A stretch of DNA of 64,000 nucleotides from Candidatus Acidulidesulfobacter diazotrophicus (GTDB lineage Bacteria; SZUA-79; Acidulodesulfobacterales; Acidulodesulfobacteraceae). Below the pieces are notes generated by a model that made no database searches, was not told where the DNA came from, and saw nothing but the letters and a program-made list of their open reading frames with translations. A program made the translations under genes and the position numbers. This document shows positions 8,388 through 17,965 of the stretch, piece after piece. The stretch spans positions 19,280 through 83,279 of the forward strand of contig SGBB01000010.1 in NCBI GenBank assembly GCA_004195025.1. The letters are read 5' to 3'. Positions within the stretch are counted from its first letter, which is position 1. Every line of letters begins with the position of its first letter.

Positions 8388-9170
8388 ATGAATATAAATT
8401 TAAAAGGCAAAAGAGCTTTAATCACAGGCGCAAGTTCAGGACTTGGCGAAGTTATCGCTAAAGAATTTGCTGCTGCAGGAGCAAATATAGGTCTTAACTA
8501 TCATTCTCATCCTGATGCAGCGGAAAAAATAGCCGAAGAAATAAAAAAAATAGGGGTAGATGTTCTTACTTTGCAGGCAGATGTTTCCGACAGCACGTCA
8601 GTCGCAGGAATGGTAAATGCAGTTGTAAAAGCATGGGGCGGAGTAGATATTCTTGTGAACAACGCAGGAATTGACGGAACTCATTCTCTTACATGGGAAA
8701 CAGATATAACAGAGTGGGAAAAGGTAGTTAAAATTAACCTTTTCGGTCCGTTTTACTGTGCCCGTGAAGTTTTAAAATATATGATAACCAAAAAAAGCGG
8801 AGTAATATTAAATATTACTTCTGTCCATGAAAATATTCCATGGAGCGGTTATAGCGGATATGCTGCTGCGAAAGCGGGATTGTCTATGTTAACAAAAACC
8901 ATGGCTCAGGAAGTCGGATCTTCGGGAATCAGAGTATTATCTTTAGCTCCCGGTGCAATTCAGACGCCTATTAATAAAAGCGTTTGGAGCAATTCTGTAA
9001 ACCTTGACGATCTTCTTAAGAAAATTCCGCTCGGGAGGTTAGGTTCAACTGAGGAAGTTGCCCGTGTTGCCGCTTTTTTAGTTTCCGACGCCGCTTCTTA
9101 CATGACTGGAAGTACCGTATTTGTAGATGGAGCCATGATAGACTATTCAAATTTTACACATGGCGGTTAA
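8388..9170 (+). CDS. Short-chain dehydrogenase, glucose 1-dehydrogenase-like
   Basis: A classical SDR of 260 residues. It has the cofactor motif TGASSGLG (13-20), NNAG (91-94) and the catalytic tetrad Asn117, Ser145, Tyr158 and Lys162. The C-terminal VFVDGAMIDYSNFTHGG closely resembles bacterial glucose 1-dehydrogenases, which oxidise glucose to gluconolactone with NAD(P). A strong AGGAGG site precedes the ATG. The next gene is a glucan-hydrolysing enzyme on the same strand 308 bases on, so release of glucose followed by its oxidation is a reasonable pairing. FabG-like activity on another substrate cannot be excluded. Confidence 0.85.
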   Translation: MNINLKGKRALITGASSGLGEVIAKEFAAAGANIGLNYHSHPDAAEKIAEEIKKIGVDVLTLQADVSDSTSVAGMVNAVVKAWGGVDILVNNAGIDGTHSLTWETDITEWEKVVKINLFGPFYCAREVLKYMITKKSGVILNITSVHENIPWSGYSGYAAAKAGLSMLTKTMAQEVGSSGIRVLSLAPGAIQTPINKSVWSNSVNLDDLLKKIPLGRLGSTEEVARVAAFLVSDAASYMTGSTVFVDGAMIDYSNFTHGG

Positions 9171-9221
9171 TTTATGAATTATTGAAGTATCTCAATCGCA
9201 AAAGTTATTTAATATATTAAT

Positions 9222-9334
9222 TCTTAATCCTGTAATTGGATTTTATATTTATAGATTTCTGTATTTGAAGGAATGACCTTGAAAGATTTTATCCTTTCAC
9301 TCGTTAGGCGTCATTCCCGTCTATGCGGGATTTC
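9222..9334. repeat. Dispersed MITE-like palindromic repeat (copy C)
   Basis: It fills much of the 308-base gap between the SDR and the glucoamylase. One end reads CTTAATCCTGTAATTGGA (9222-9240), matching the end seen at 43586. The core hairpin CCCGT/GCGGG lies at 9316-9329 after a GGCGTCATTCCCG block shared with other copies. No other signal was found in the gap apart from the GGAGG ribosome site at its end. Confidence 0.6.
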
Positions 9335-9478
9335 ATAGTTCTTAAAATATTGCTGTGTATTTAATAATTTCTATTGCAGTACTAATGATAATATATAATA
9401 TATAAAATGATGCAGTGTTATATTTAAGTTAAGTAAGGCAGTTTATTTTCTAAAAATTAAAAAAAGGAGGGACTGAAA

Positions 9479-11839
9479 ATGGCGGAAGAAATTTATGCTC
9501 CCGGATGGCCGGGAATTCCAGGTCGATGGACAAGCGCAAATAAAAGCGGGGTTGGAACAGCTTTAAAAGGAAGTCCTGTCTGGTTTACTATTTCACACGG
9601 CATCTTAAATGAAGTTTACTCTCCTATAATAGATGAGGCAGCTATCCGTGATCTTGGGTTTATTGTTACTTCCGACGATGGATTTTTTTCCGAAGATAAG
9701 CGTCATGCCGTTCATACTACAACATTTCTTTATCCGGGGGTGCCTGCTTATCATATTGAAAGTAACTGCACCGATGGGCGTTATCGTATAGAAAAGGACA
9801 TAATCACCGACCCTAATAGAACCGTAGTTCTTTTAAGAGTACGATTTATTCCATTGAAACCGGGTAATTACAGGCTTTATGTAATTGCCGCCTCGCATCT
9901 TGATAATCACGGTGCAGGCAATACGGCATGGGTAGATGAATATAAAGGAGAGACCGTGCTTTTTGCTTCACGCAAGGCAAACGCTATTTGTCTTATGAGT
10001 AATAAGGGTTTTAAAACTTGTTCTGTAGGTTTTGCCGGATATTCCGACGGATGGCAGGATTTAATTGACCATGGCAACCTTACTTCGTTTTACAAAAGAG
10101 CTGAAAATGGCAATGTAGCGCTTACAGGCGAGATAGATTTAAAAAATAATACTTTTGAGTTAGCCCTTGGATTTAGCCATTATCCCGTTGAAGCCGCACT
10201 TATGTCAAGAGCGTCTCTTAGTGAAGGATTTGAAACTCTTCTTCATAATTATGCCGAACCGTGGCAGCTCTGGCAAAAATCAATTTTATATACTAAAGAA
10301 CGTAAACTTTTTTCAACAAGCGCCATGGTTATTCGCGTTCATCAATCCAAAAATATTACAGGGGCTATTTTAGCCAGTCTTGCAATTCCATGGGGATTTT
10401 CCAAAGGCGACGGAGATCTTGGCGGTTACCATTTAGTATGGCCGCGTGATATGGTAGAATCTGCAGGCGGACTTATTGCCGCAGGTATTAAAACGGAAGT
10501 ACGCGAATCGCTTATATATCTTGAAGCTACACAGGAATATGACGGACATTGGCCTCAAAATATGTGGATTGACGGTTCATCTTACTGGAGCGGCCTGCAG
10601 ATGGACGAAACCGCTTTGCCTATTCTGCTTTATGACCTTGCACGCAGAGAGAATGCGCTTTTAGACGATGATATTCGTCACTTTTGGCCTATGATAAAAA
10701 AAGCGCTCAGGTATATAGCTAAAAACGGACCTGTTACGCAGCAAGATCGTTGGGAAGAAGACGGCGGATATACGCCATTTACTATTGCTGCAGAAATTGC
10801 CGCGCTTATTGCTGGAGCGGAGCTTGCCGAATTGGCTGACGATGGAGACATAGCCGCTTATTTGCGTGAAACGGCAGACGCGTGGTATTCTTGTATTGAC
10901 CGCTGGCTTTATGTTAAGAACAATGAACTCTCAGGCAAAATAGGAGTAGAAGGTTATTATGTGCTGATTACGGCTGCAGATTTTGAAGAAGGCGATGATT
11001 TTATACCTATTAAAAACCGCCCCTCTGCTTTTAGTCGTATTCCTGCTTCTGATGTTGTATCAGGAGATATATTATCTTTAGTTCGTTTTGGATTGCGCAA
11101 AGCGGATGATTCGCGAATATTAAATACATTAAAGGTTATAGATGCTTTGCTTAAAGTAGAAACTCCAGCAGGCCCCTGCTGGCATCGCTATAACGATGAC
11201 GGTTACGGTGAACATGAAGACGGCAGTCCTTTTGACGGTACAGGCATAGGTCGGCTGTGGCCTTTGCTCACGGGAGAGCGCGCACACTATAATGTAGCTC
11301 TTGGAAATTTTAAAGAAGCATTGCGCTTGCTTGAAACTATGGAAGGTTTAGCAAGTGACAGCGGACTATTGCCTGAACAGGTATGGGACAGCCCCGACAT
11401 TCCGGAACATGGTCTTTTTTTCGGTAAACCCACAGGTTCGGCAATGCCTTTAGTATGGGCACATGCAGAATACCTGAAGTTAGTTCGTTCACTTACGGAA
11501 AAAAGGGTATTTGACATGCCTCCTCAGACGGTTATCCGTTACCTTAAAAACAATATAACATCCAATCTAATGCAATGGCGTTTTAATCATAAACTGCGTA
11601 ACATGCCGCACGGAAAAATCCTGCGTATTGAAACCCTTACTCCTGCATTGATTCATTGGAGTAATGACAATTGGCGCACAATTAAAGACACCAAAACTCT
11701 GGATTCAGGTCTTGGGGTTTATTATGCCGACCTGCCTACTGCGGATATACCTGCCGGCGGCAAGATAATTTTTACATTTCATTGGATAGAGGCTGATAGA
11801 TGGGAAGAAAAGGATTTTAGCGTAAATATAACAGCTTAA
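9479..11839 (+). CDS. Glycoside hydrolase family 15 glucoamylase-type enzyme
   Basis: A 786-residue protein that should release glucose from the non-reducing ends of alpha-glucans such as glycogen or starch. The N-terminal super-sandwich domain begins APGWPGIPGRW and includes NEVYSP and the IEKD strand. The (alpha/alpha)6 domain carries the family WPRDMVE (about 320-326), the presumed acid in RWEEDGGYTPF (near 424) and the presumed base in LLPEQVWD (near 630). There is no signal peptide, suggesting cytosolic use of storage glucan. The ribosome site AAGGAGG is excellent. Base composition is less AT-rich than in many neighbours, as it is in the SDR, so the pair may have been acquired together. 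Trehalase-type GH15 is an alternative. Confidence 0.9.
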   Translation: MAEEIYAPGWPGIPGRWTSANKSGVGTALKGSPVWFTISHGILNEVYSPIIDEAAIRDLGFIVTSDDGFFSEDKRHAVHTTTFLYPGVPAYHIESNCTDGRYRIEKDIITDPNRTVVLLRVRFIPLKPGNYRLYVIAASHLDNHGAGNTAWVDEYKGETVLFASRKANAICLMSNKGFKTCSVGFAGYSDGWQDLIDHGNLTSFYKRAENGNVALTGEIDLKNNTFELALGFSHYPVEAALMSRASLSEGFETLLHNYAEPWQLWQKSILYTKERKLFSTSAMVIRVHQSKNITGAILASLAIPWGFSKGDGDLGGYHLVWPRDMVESAGGLIAAGIKTEVRESLIYLEATQEYDGHWPQNMWIDGSSYWSGLQMDETALPILLYDLARRENALLDDDIRHFWPMIKKALRYIAKNGPVTQQDRWEEDGGYTPFTIAAEIAALIAGAELAELADDGDIAAYLRETADAWYSCIDRWLYVKNNELSGKIGVEGYYVLITAADFEEGDDFIPIKNRPSAFSRIPASDVVSGDILSLVRFGLRKADDSRILNTLKVIDALLKVETPAGPCWHRYNDDGYGEHEDGSPFDGTGIGRLWPLLTGERAHYNVALGNFKEALRLLETMEGLASDSGLLPEQVWDSPDIPEHGLFFGKPTGSAMPLVWAHAEYLKLVRSLTEKRVFDMPPQTVIRYLKNNITSNLMQWRFNHKLRNMPHGKILRIETLTPALIHWSNDNWRTIKDTKTLDSGLGVYYADLPTADIPAGGKIIFTFHWIEADRWEEKDFSVNITA

Positions 11840-11883
11840 ATTTAAAAATTTTTATGCAATGCTTATTTAATCCTTAATTCTTC

Positions 11884-12101
11884 GATATAAATTTATTTTC
11901 AGGATTCCTGCCTGAGCAAGAATGACTTTTAGAGGAGTTATTGTGCTACCTTACCCGTCAGATGTCATTCCTGCGGAAGCAGGAAAGTTTCGAAGATAGA
12001 AACCGCGTGCCGTTTCGTTCACAATGCTATAAGCCGAGAGCGAAGCGGTAATCCAATATAGTTATCATCGAAATATCATTAATAGTTTCTATGGATTAAG
12101 G
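11884..12101. repeat. Dispersed MITE-like palindromic repeat (copy D, long)
   Basis: It lies between the convergent glucoamylase and aquaporin genes. It carries two core hairpin sequences (11903-11925 and 11964-11986), a left block ATAAATTTATTTTCAGGAT shared with copy A, and a right end (TAGTTTCTATGGATTAAGG, 12083-12101) also shared with copy A. At about 218 bases it is longer than the other copies. Confidence 0.6.
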
Positions 12102-12127
12102 TTAATATTTATATTTAAATATTTATG

Positions 12128-12928
12128 CTATAGCCATTTGTTTGAGCGTTTTTCTTTAATCTTAAATACTTTATAAGGATCATGCTCAAAATGATAAACT
12201 TTAGCTACTTCTATTTTTAACCAAGGCGCCCATTTGATTTGCATGACAACGGCAATAAAGGCACCGAAGATTGGACCGATCCAATAAACCCACCATCCGT
12301 TCCATGCTCCTGCCACTAATGAAGGTCCTAAGCTTCGTGCAGGATTAGTGCTTGTCCCTGAAATAGGAGCTTCAAAATAAACCATAATAGCGTATAAAAA
12401 TGGAAACAAGACAGGAGTAAAGTGTTTTAGCCGTTTATTACCCAGAAAGAAAAAAAGCCCTATAATAAGACAAAATGTTGTTATAGATTCTCCGAGAACA
12501 GCGGCAAACGCTCCCTCTTTTCCGGGTGTCGTCGATCCGTAAGCCACGCTTGCCCCGATATGTCCCCATAAAAGAAGAGCGAATGCGCCAGTAATGCCTC
12601 CGAGAAGTTGAGCTATAACATAACCTATCGCCACATGACCTTTGATTTTACCTTTCATCCAGAATGAAAAAGTAACAGCGGGATTGATGTGAGCGCCGCT
12701 CCACTTACCTACAGGAGAAAAAGTGATTAACATTCCCGTGCTTCCAAATAAAAATCCCGTAAGCGCCCGTCTGATTCCATAACTTGAAATCAGAGCAGTT
12801 ACAGGGCTTCCTTTACCAAAATCTAAAATAACAAAAGCAACTCCAACGCCAATAAGTAAGGCAGTTCCTATAAACTCAGAAAGATATAGCCGCCAAATTT
12901 TTATAAAATTATCTTTATTGTATTCCAT
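12128..12928 (-). CDS. Aquaporin / MIP-family channel
   Basis: A six-helix channel of 266 residues for water or small neutral solutes across the inner membrane. Both half-helix signatures are present: INPAVTF in the first repeat and TNPARSLG in the second. Hydrophobic spans are spaced as in the family. I start at the ATG at 12928 (MEYNKDN) because a GGGG-rich ribosome site lies just upstream; a longer in-frame ATG at 12979 would add 17 poorly conserved residues. The selectivity-filter residues are not obvious enough to separate aquaporin from glycerol facilitator. It is divergent from the RND efflux operon. Confidence 0.92.
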   Translation of the reverse strand: MEYNKDNFIKIWRLYLSEFIGTALLIGVGVAFVILDFGKGSPVTALISSYGIRRALTGFLFGSTGMLITFSPVGKWSGAHINPAVTFSFWMKGKIKGHVAIGYVIAQLLGGITGAFALLLWGHIGASVAYGSTTPGKEGAFAAVLGESITTFCLIIGLFFFLGNKRLKHFTPVLFPFLYAIMVYFEAPISGTSTNPARSLGPSLVAGAWNGWWVYWIGPIFGAFIAVVMQIKWAPWLKIEVAKVYHFEHDPYKVFKIKEKRSNKWL

Positions 12929-13091
12929 AAAATTATTTCCCCTGTAAATAAATAAGATATAATCTGATATATAATTCAATAATTAATGGATTATATAAAT
13001 AAATATTTCATTTAATTTATCTAAAATTTTAATAATAATTACTTTTTAATTAATATTTATTTTAATTAATGCATATATATCTAACTTTATC

Positions 13092-13120
13092 TTGACATTT
13101 TTATAAACATAAATTATATT
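13092..13120 (+). promoter_or_regulatory. Sigma70-type promoter of the RND efflux genes
   Basis: TTGACA at 13092-13097, a 17-base spacer, and TATATT at 13115-13120, about 120 bases before the adaptor start. The rest of this 314-base divergent region (12929-13242) is low-complexity AT DNA. Confidence 0.6.
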
Positions 13121-13242
13121 ATATATATATATTTATATTTATATATAATAATTTTATCGCTATATATTTATAAAATCTGATATATTATAATTATAAAGAA
13201 TTATATATAAAAAAATTATATTACATTGTTGAGGTAAAAACT

Positions 13243-14331
13243 ATGGCAGAAATAAAAAATATGAAAATTTCCGAAAAAAAATTTAATTCAAAATCCTTAT
13301 TTTTTTCTTTAATTTTACTTTTAATGCTGCCTTTAATTTTTTCAGGATGCGCCAAAAAACCGAAGTCTCTACAAAAAGCTAAATATATACTTAAAGTTTC
13401 GGCTATAAAAACAAAATATGCTATAATTAATAGATATTTAAAATCCCCCGGTAATATATATTCTTTAAACAGCAGTGTGATATCTGCGCGCATAATGGGC
13501 TATATTGTTTATAACCCGCTTCATTCAGGCGAATTGGTCCGCAGAGGCGAACTGCTTCTTAAAATCAGCGCTCCTGCTATCGGATCTAAATATTATGCGG
13601 CAAAAGCAGGTTATTTAAATGCAAAAACTACTTTTAAAAGAATGGAAAAGCTGTACAAAGAAAATTCAATTTCAAAACAGTCGTTTGATAATGCCCGCAT
13701 GAGCTATATGGTGGCAAAGGCTAATTTAAATGAAGCTTTAAGTTATCTTAATTATAAAAATATTTATTCGCCTATTACAGGAGTGATTACACAAAAAAAT
13801 GTTTCCATCGGAAATCTTGTTTCTCCTGGGCAAACGCTTTTAACGATTCAAACAGTAAACTCAATAATATTTAAATCTAATGTAAATGTTAATTATTATC
13901 AAATTTTATTAAAAAATAGAAATGTAAATTTAAAAATTAATTCTATTAATAAAAAATTAAAAGGGAAAATTGTTTCAATAGTAAAATCAGCAAACCCATA
14001 TTCGCATACGGTATTGGTCAGAATTAAAATCTTAAGCTCTTCTTCAAAAAATATATTGCCGGGAATGTATGGAATAGCTTATTTTAAAATAGGTCAAAAA
14101 AAAGCTATGATTATCCCCGCTTCGGCTGTATTTAGAAAACTTGGAATATCAGGTGTTTATATAGCAGATAAACAAGGTAAGATAACGTTTCAGCCGATTA
14201 AAAAAGGGCAGGTTTATAAGAAAAAATACATAATTATTTTAAATGGATTACAGCCAGGCTTAACTGTTATAACATCAAAAATAAATAAATTAGCGGTTGG
14301 AAATTATGTTTCCGCAACATTTAAAAATTAA
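13243..14331 (+). CDS. RND efflux periplasmic adaptor (membrane fusion lipoprotein)
   Basis: A 362-residue HlyD/AcrA-type adaptor linking an inner-membrane pump to an outer-membrane channel. The N-terminal hydrophobic stretch ends in a lipobox LIFSGC with Cys36 as the expected acylation site. Next come a barrel-sandwich half-motif (VISARIMGYIVYNPLHSGE), a coiled-coil hairpin (about 110-160) containing KLYKENSISKQSFDNA, the returning SPITGVITQKNVSIGNLVSPG lipoyl half, and beta-barrel and membrane-proximal domains. It precedes the RND pump gene by 307 bases. No outer-membrane TolC-like gene is present in the window. The substrate is unknown. Confidence 0.88.
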   Translation: MAEIKNMKISEKKFNSKSLFFSLILLLMLPLIFSGCAKKPKSLQKAKYILKVSAIKTKYAIINRYLKSPGNIYSLNSSVISARIMGYIVYNPLHSGELVRRGELLLKISAPAIGSKYYAAKAGYLNAKTTFKRMEKLYKENSISKQSFDNARMSYMVAKANLNEALSYLNYKNIYSPITGVITQKNVSIGNLVSPGQTLLTIQTVNSIIFKSNVNVNYYQILLKNRNVNLKINSINKKLKGKIVSIVKSANPYSHTVLVRIKILSSSSKNILPGMYGIAYFKIGQKKAMIIPASAVFRKLGISGVYIADKQGKITFQPIKKGQVYKKKYIIILNGLQPGLTVITSKINKLAVGNYVSATFKN

Positions 14332-14638
14332 ATTTAATAAATTTTGCAATTTTTATATATTATTATAATAATAATTAATAACAATAGAGATTATTATTAT
14401 TAATTATTTAATTTTTTAATTTATTTTATATTATTTATTTAATTAATTTATGTATAAAAATTGATTAAATAAATAAAAAATTTATTGATTAAAGGTATAT
14501 CGCAGATAAAAAAAAATACAAACATTAAGCGGTAAGGTAAAATTATTTTTATTAAAGCGATACTTGCAATATTTAATTTTTAATATTTAATATATAAATT
14601 ATATTTATTATATTTACATTTCGGAGCTTCTTTATAAT
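14332..14638. other. AT-rich spacer with no gene seen
   Basis: 307 bases between adaptor and pump. It holds only short frames and low-complexity A/T runs, with no clear terminator, so the two genes may be co-transcribed. Confidence 0.5.
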
Positions 14639-17600
14639 ATGGAAAAAAATTTTAGCGCTAAGATAACCGAATATTTTATAGAAAATAAAATAACGCTTTT
14701 ATTAATATTATTTATTATCGCTTTTGGTATAATTGCGATTTTACTGACTCCAAGACAATATAATCCTCAGATAATTGTTCCTGCGGCAAATATTATCGTA
14801 CGATTTCCCGGCGCAACCGCTAATGAAGTTCAAAATTTAGTCAGCGATCCGCTTGAAAGAAAGATGTGGCAGATTCCCGGAGTTAAACATGTTTACTCAA
14901 TTTCCATGAACTCTGAATCTATAGTAACGGTTCAATTCCATGTAAATGCAGATAGAAATAAAAGTTTAGTAGATGTATATAATAAAGTTTTTTCAAATCT
15001 TAACGAAATGCCGAAAGGTGTTATGCGTCCTTTAATAAAGCCTATAGATGTAAATCATGTTCCTATTCTTAATATAACACTATGGAGCAAACGTTTTTCA
15101 AACGGCAAATTAACAACTATTGCCGACAGAATATTAGATAAATTAGACGCCGTTCATGGAACAGGAGTAACATTGCTAAACGGAGCAAGGCATAAACAGC
15201 TTAATATTTATTTAAATCCGAATAAAATGGCCGCATATAATATTTCTCCGCTTATGGTGGCTGAAGAACTAAAAGGTACAAATATTACTATTCCCATAGG
15301 TTTTTTACAAAACAATAATAAAAAAGAGTTTTTAACAGCTGGCGGCTATTTTCACCATGTTAGTTCTGTTAAAAATTTTATTGTTTCGGTGCATAACGGT
15401 CACCCCGTTTATTTAAAAAATATTGCAAAAATTAAATATTCATATAAATCGTTAAATTTTTTATCTGAAATAGGATTTGGGAAAAATTATTCAGAATTAA
15501 ATCCGCACGATAAAATTATACAAAAACAAAAATTAAAGGGTTTATACCCTGCGGTAACCATTGCTATCGCTAAAAGACGAGGTAAAAATGCCGTTGCCGT
15601 GGTAAATAATGTATTAAAGAAATTTAATCACATTGCAAAAACTCAGATGCCTGCCGGCGTCCATTATGTCATTACAAGAAACGACGGCAAAAAAGCAAAT
15701 AATGCCGTCAACAATTTATTGTTTGAATTAATTTTAAGTATTGTTATCGTCATAATATTACTTCTTTTAATATTAGGCTGGAGAGAGGCTTTGGTAGTTG
15801 CTTTTACTATTCCGCTAATGCTTCTTTTAACATTAGGTATAGCTTTTATATTTCATCAAACGCTGAATAGAATAACATTATTTGCTTTAATATTAGCTTT
15901 AGGATTATTAGTAGATAACGCAATAGTCGTAGTTGATAATATTGAAAGAGTTTTCTCGCGGGAAAGAAATATATTGCCTACTTACGTTATAGATGCCGTT
16001 AACGAAATAGGTAACCCTAATTTTTTTGCGACTCTTGCCGTAATAGCTTCTTTTATACCTATGCTATTTGTTACCGGAATGATGGGACCTTATATGAGAC
16101 CTATTCCGTTTAACGTACCTATTGCGATGATAGTGTCTTTATTTGTAGCCTTATCTATCGTTCCGTGGTTTTATTTAAAATTAATGTCCACAAACAAAGG
16201 TTTCGAACTTCTTAAAAAAAAGGAAAAAAAAGCTGAAAGTAAAAAAGGCAAAAATAATTTATATGCTAAAATTATTACTCCTTTACTTTTAAGCAAGAAA
16301 AAAAGATTTGTTTTTATCGGAGTCATAATAATTCTTTTTTTAGCCTCTATTTCTTTGCCTATTATTAAATTGGTAAAATTTAAAATGCTGCCCGTTGCTA
16401 ATACTAATACTTTCTTGATAACTATAAATGCAAAACCCGGTTCTTCATTTGAAAAAACTAATTTAATTACGATGAAGGTGATTAATTATTTAAAGAAAAT
16501 AAAAGAAATTAAAAATTACACCGTAGATGTCGGAACTCCTTCCGTTATTAATTTTTCAGGACTATTAAGGGGTTCGGATTTTAGAAATGCAAGCTGGTTT
16601 TCTGAAATAAGCGTAAATCTGATAAACGAAAATAAACGGAGTATATCTTCACATCAACTTGTTTTAAATACTTTACCGATAGTCCATAAAATCGGGAAAG
16701 AATATAATGCTACGATTAAAGTTTTAGAGAGCCCTCCGGGACCGCCTGTTAAATCGACTATTGTTGCGGAAATTTACGGAAATAATTATAAAAAGCAGGA
16801 ACAGCTTTCCGCTAAAGTTGAAAAACAGATGAAAATAACAAGAGGCGTAACCGATGTAAATTCATCATATAAAAAACCTATAAGAAAAATTGAAGTTACC
16901 ATTAGAAGAAGAAAAGCCGCCTTGCTTGGAATAAATACCGAAATGGTAGCAAAAACTCTGTATTTGCTAAACTATGGAATGCAGGCAGGTACTTTACATA
17001 TTAAAAATAATTTAAATCAGGTAGATATTTTTTTGAGAATGTCCGCAAGCTATAGGAAAAGTATCGGTTTTCTGTCAAATATATGGATTTATGCGCCTGC
17101 CGCAAATAAACTGATACCGTTAGATTCGGTTGTCAGAGTAAAATATGCATATTTGACAAATATGATTTATCATAGAGATTTAAAACCCGTTGTATATGTT
17201 TACGGGAAAGTCGTAAAAAGAAGCCCTATGTACGCCAATCTGAGTTTAATATTTCATTTTTTCAAACATCCTTTACCTGAGGGATATCACATAAGATGGG
17301 GAGGAGAATGGCATTTAACGTTGAAAGTGTTTGCTCAATTAGGCGCTGCTATGCTTATAGCTATTTTGCTTATATATGTTCTTTTGGTCGGTTATACGGG
17401 TTCATTTATGATGCCCGTTATTTTAATGGGAGCGATTCCTCTTGAAATGATAGGTATAATGCCGGGTTTTGCTTTTATAAATGTATATTTTACCGCTACA
17501 TCAATGATTGGAACAATTGCGCTTTCAGGAATAGTTATAAGAAACTCTCTTTTACTGCTGGAATTTATAACTAACAAGAAAAAAGAGGGCTATGATATAA

Positions 17601-17833
17601 TAGATGCATTGGTAGAAGCAGGTTCAATGAGATTTAGACCGATATTAATTACGGCTCTTGCCGTTATATTCGGGTCGGCAATCCTTGTAACTGATCCTGT
17701 ATGGAACGGATTAGCCTGGGCATTGATTTTTGGAATGTTTGCATCTACTATTTTAACTTTAATCGTTATCCCTGTTATTTATTATATGATTGAAAAAAAG
17801 TCATGGCATAAAGAAGAAATTCATGAAAATTGA
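14639..17833 (+). CDS. RND-family efflux pump permease (AcrB/MdtB-like)
   Basis: A 1064-residue proton-driven inner-membrane transporter. The first transmembrane helix (about 18-37) is followed by a large periplasmic loop with PGATANEVQNLVSDPLE. The central helices include the family motif GLLVDNAIVVVDNIERV, with its charged residues in place. The second half repeats the plan, with a periplasmic porter region and helices near the C-terminus (GIVIRNSLLLLEF). Length and two-fold repeat are normal. A cytoplasmic Lys/Glu-rich linker lies near residues 525-540. Only a weak CGGAG site precedes the ATG. The substrate cannot be read from the sequence; multidrug, solvent or metal export are all possible. 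Confidence 0.92.
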   Translation: MEKNFSAKITEYFIENKITLLLILFIIAFGIIAILLTPRQYNPQIIVPAANIIVRFPGATANEVQNLVSDPLERKMWQIPGVKHVYSISMNSESIVTVQFHVNADRNKSLVDVYNKVFSNLNEMPKGVMRPLIKPIDVNHVPILNITLWSKRFSNGKLTTIADRILDKLDAVHGTGVTLLNGARHKQLNIYLNPNKMAAYNISPLMVAEELKGTNITIPIGFLQNNNKKEFLTAGGYFHHVSSVKNFIVSVHNGHPVYLKNIAKIKYSYKSLNFLSEIGFGKNYSELNPHDKIIQKQKLKGLYPAVTIAIAKRRGKNAVAVVNNVLKKFNHIAKTQMPAGVHYVITRNDGKKANNAVNNLLFELILSIVIVIILLLLILGWREALVVAFTIPLMLLLTLGIAFIFHQTLNRITLFALILALGLLVDNAIVVVDNIERVFSRERNILPTYVIDAVNEIGNPNFFATLAVIASFIPMLFVTGMMGPYMRPIPFNVPIAMIVSLFVALSIVPWFYLKLMSTNKGFELLKKKEKKAESKKGKNNLYAKIITPLLLSKKKRFVFIGVIIILFLASISLPIIKLVKFKMLPVANTNTFLITINAKPGSSFEKTNLITMKVINYLKKIKEIKNYTVDVGTPSVINFSGLLRGSDFRNASWFSEISVNLINENKRSISSHQLVLNTLPIVHKIGKEYNATIKVLESPPGPPVKSTIVAEIYGNNYKKQEQLSAKVEKQMKITRGVTDVNSSYKKPIRKIEVTIRRRKAALLGINTEMVAKTLYLLNYGMQAGTLHIKNNLNQVDIFLRMSASYRKSIGFLSNIWIYAPAANKLIPLDSVVRVKYAYLTNMIYHRDLKPVVYVYGKVVKRSPMYANLSLIFHFFKHPLPEGYHIRWGGEWHLTLKVFAQLGAAMLIAILLIYVLLVGYTGSFMMPVILMGAIPLEMIGIMPGFAFINVYFTATSMIGTIALSGIVIRNSLLLLEFITNKKKEGYDIIDALVEAGSMRFRPILITALAVIFGSAILVTDPVWNGLAWALIFGMFASTILTLIVIPVIYYMIEKKSWHKEEIHEN

Positions 17834-17965
17834 TAATAAAATAATAAAATAAAATATATGTATGTTATTGATTATTATGCAAAAAATAATAAATAATAAA
17901 ATTAATGCGAGCAATAAATAATCAAAAGGTTTATTAATTTTTTTTTTGGCGGACAGGAGGAAATT

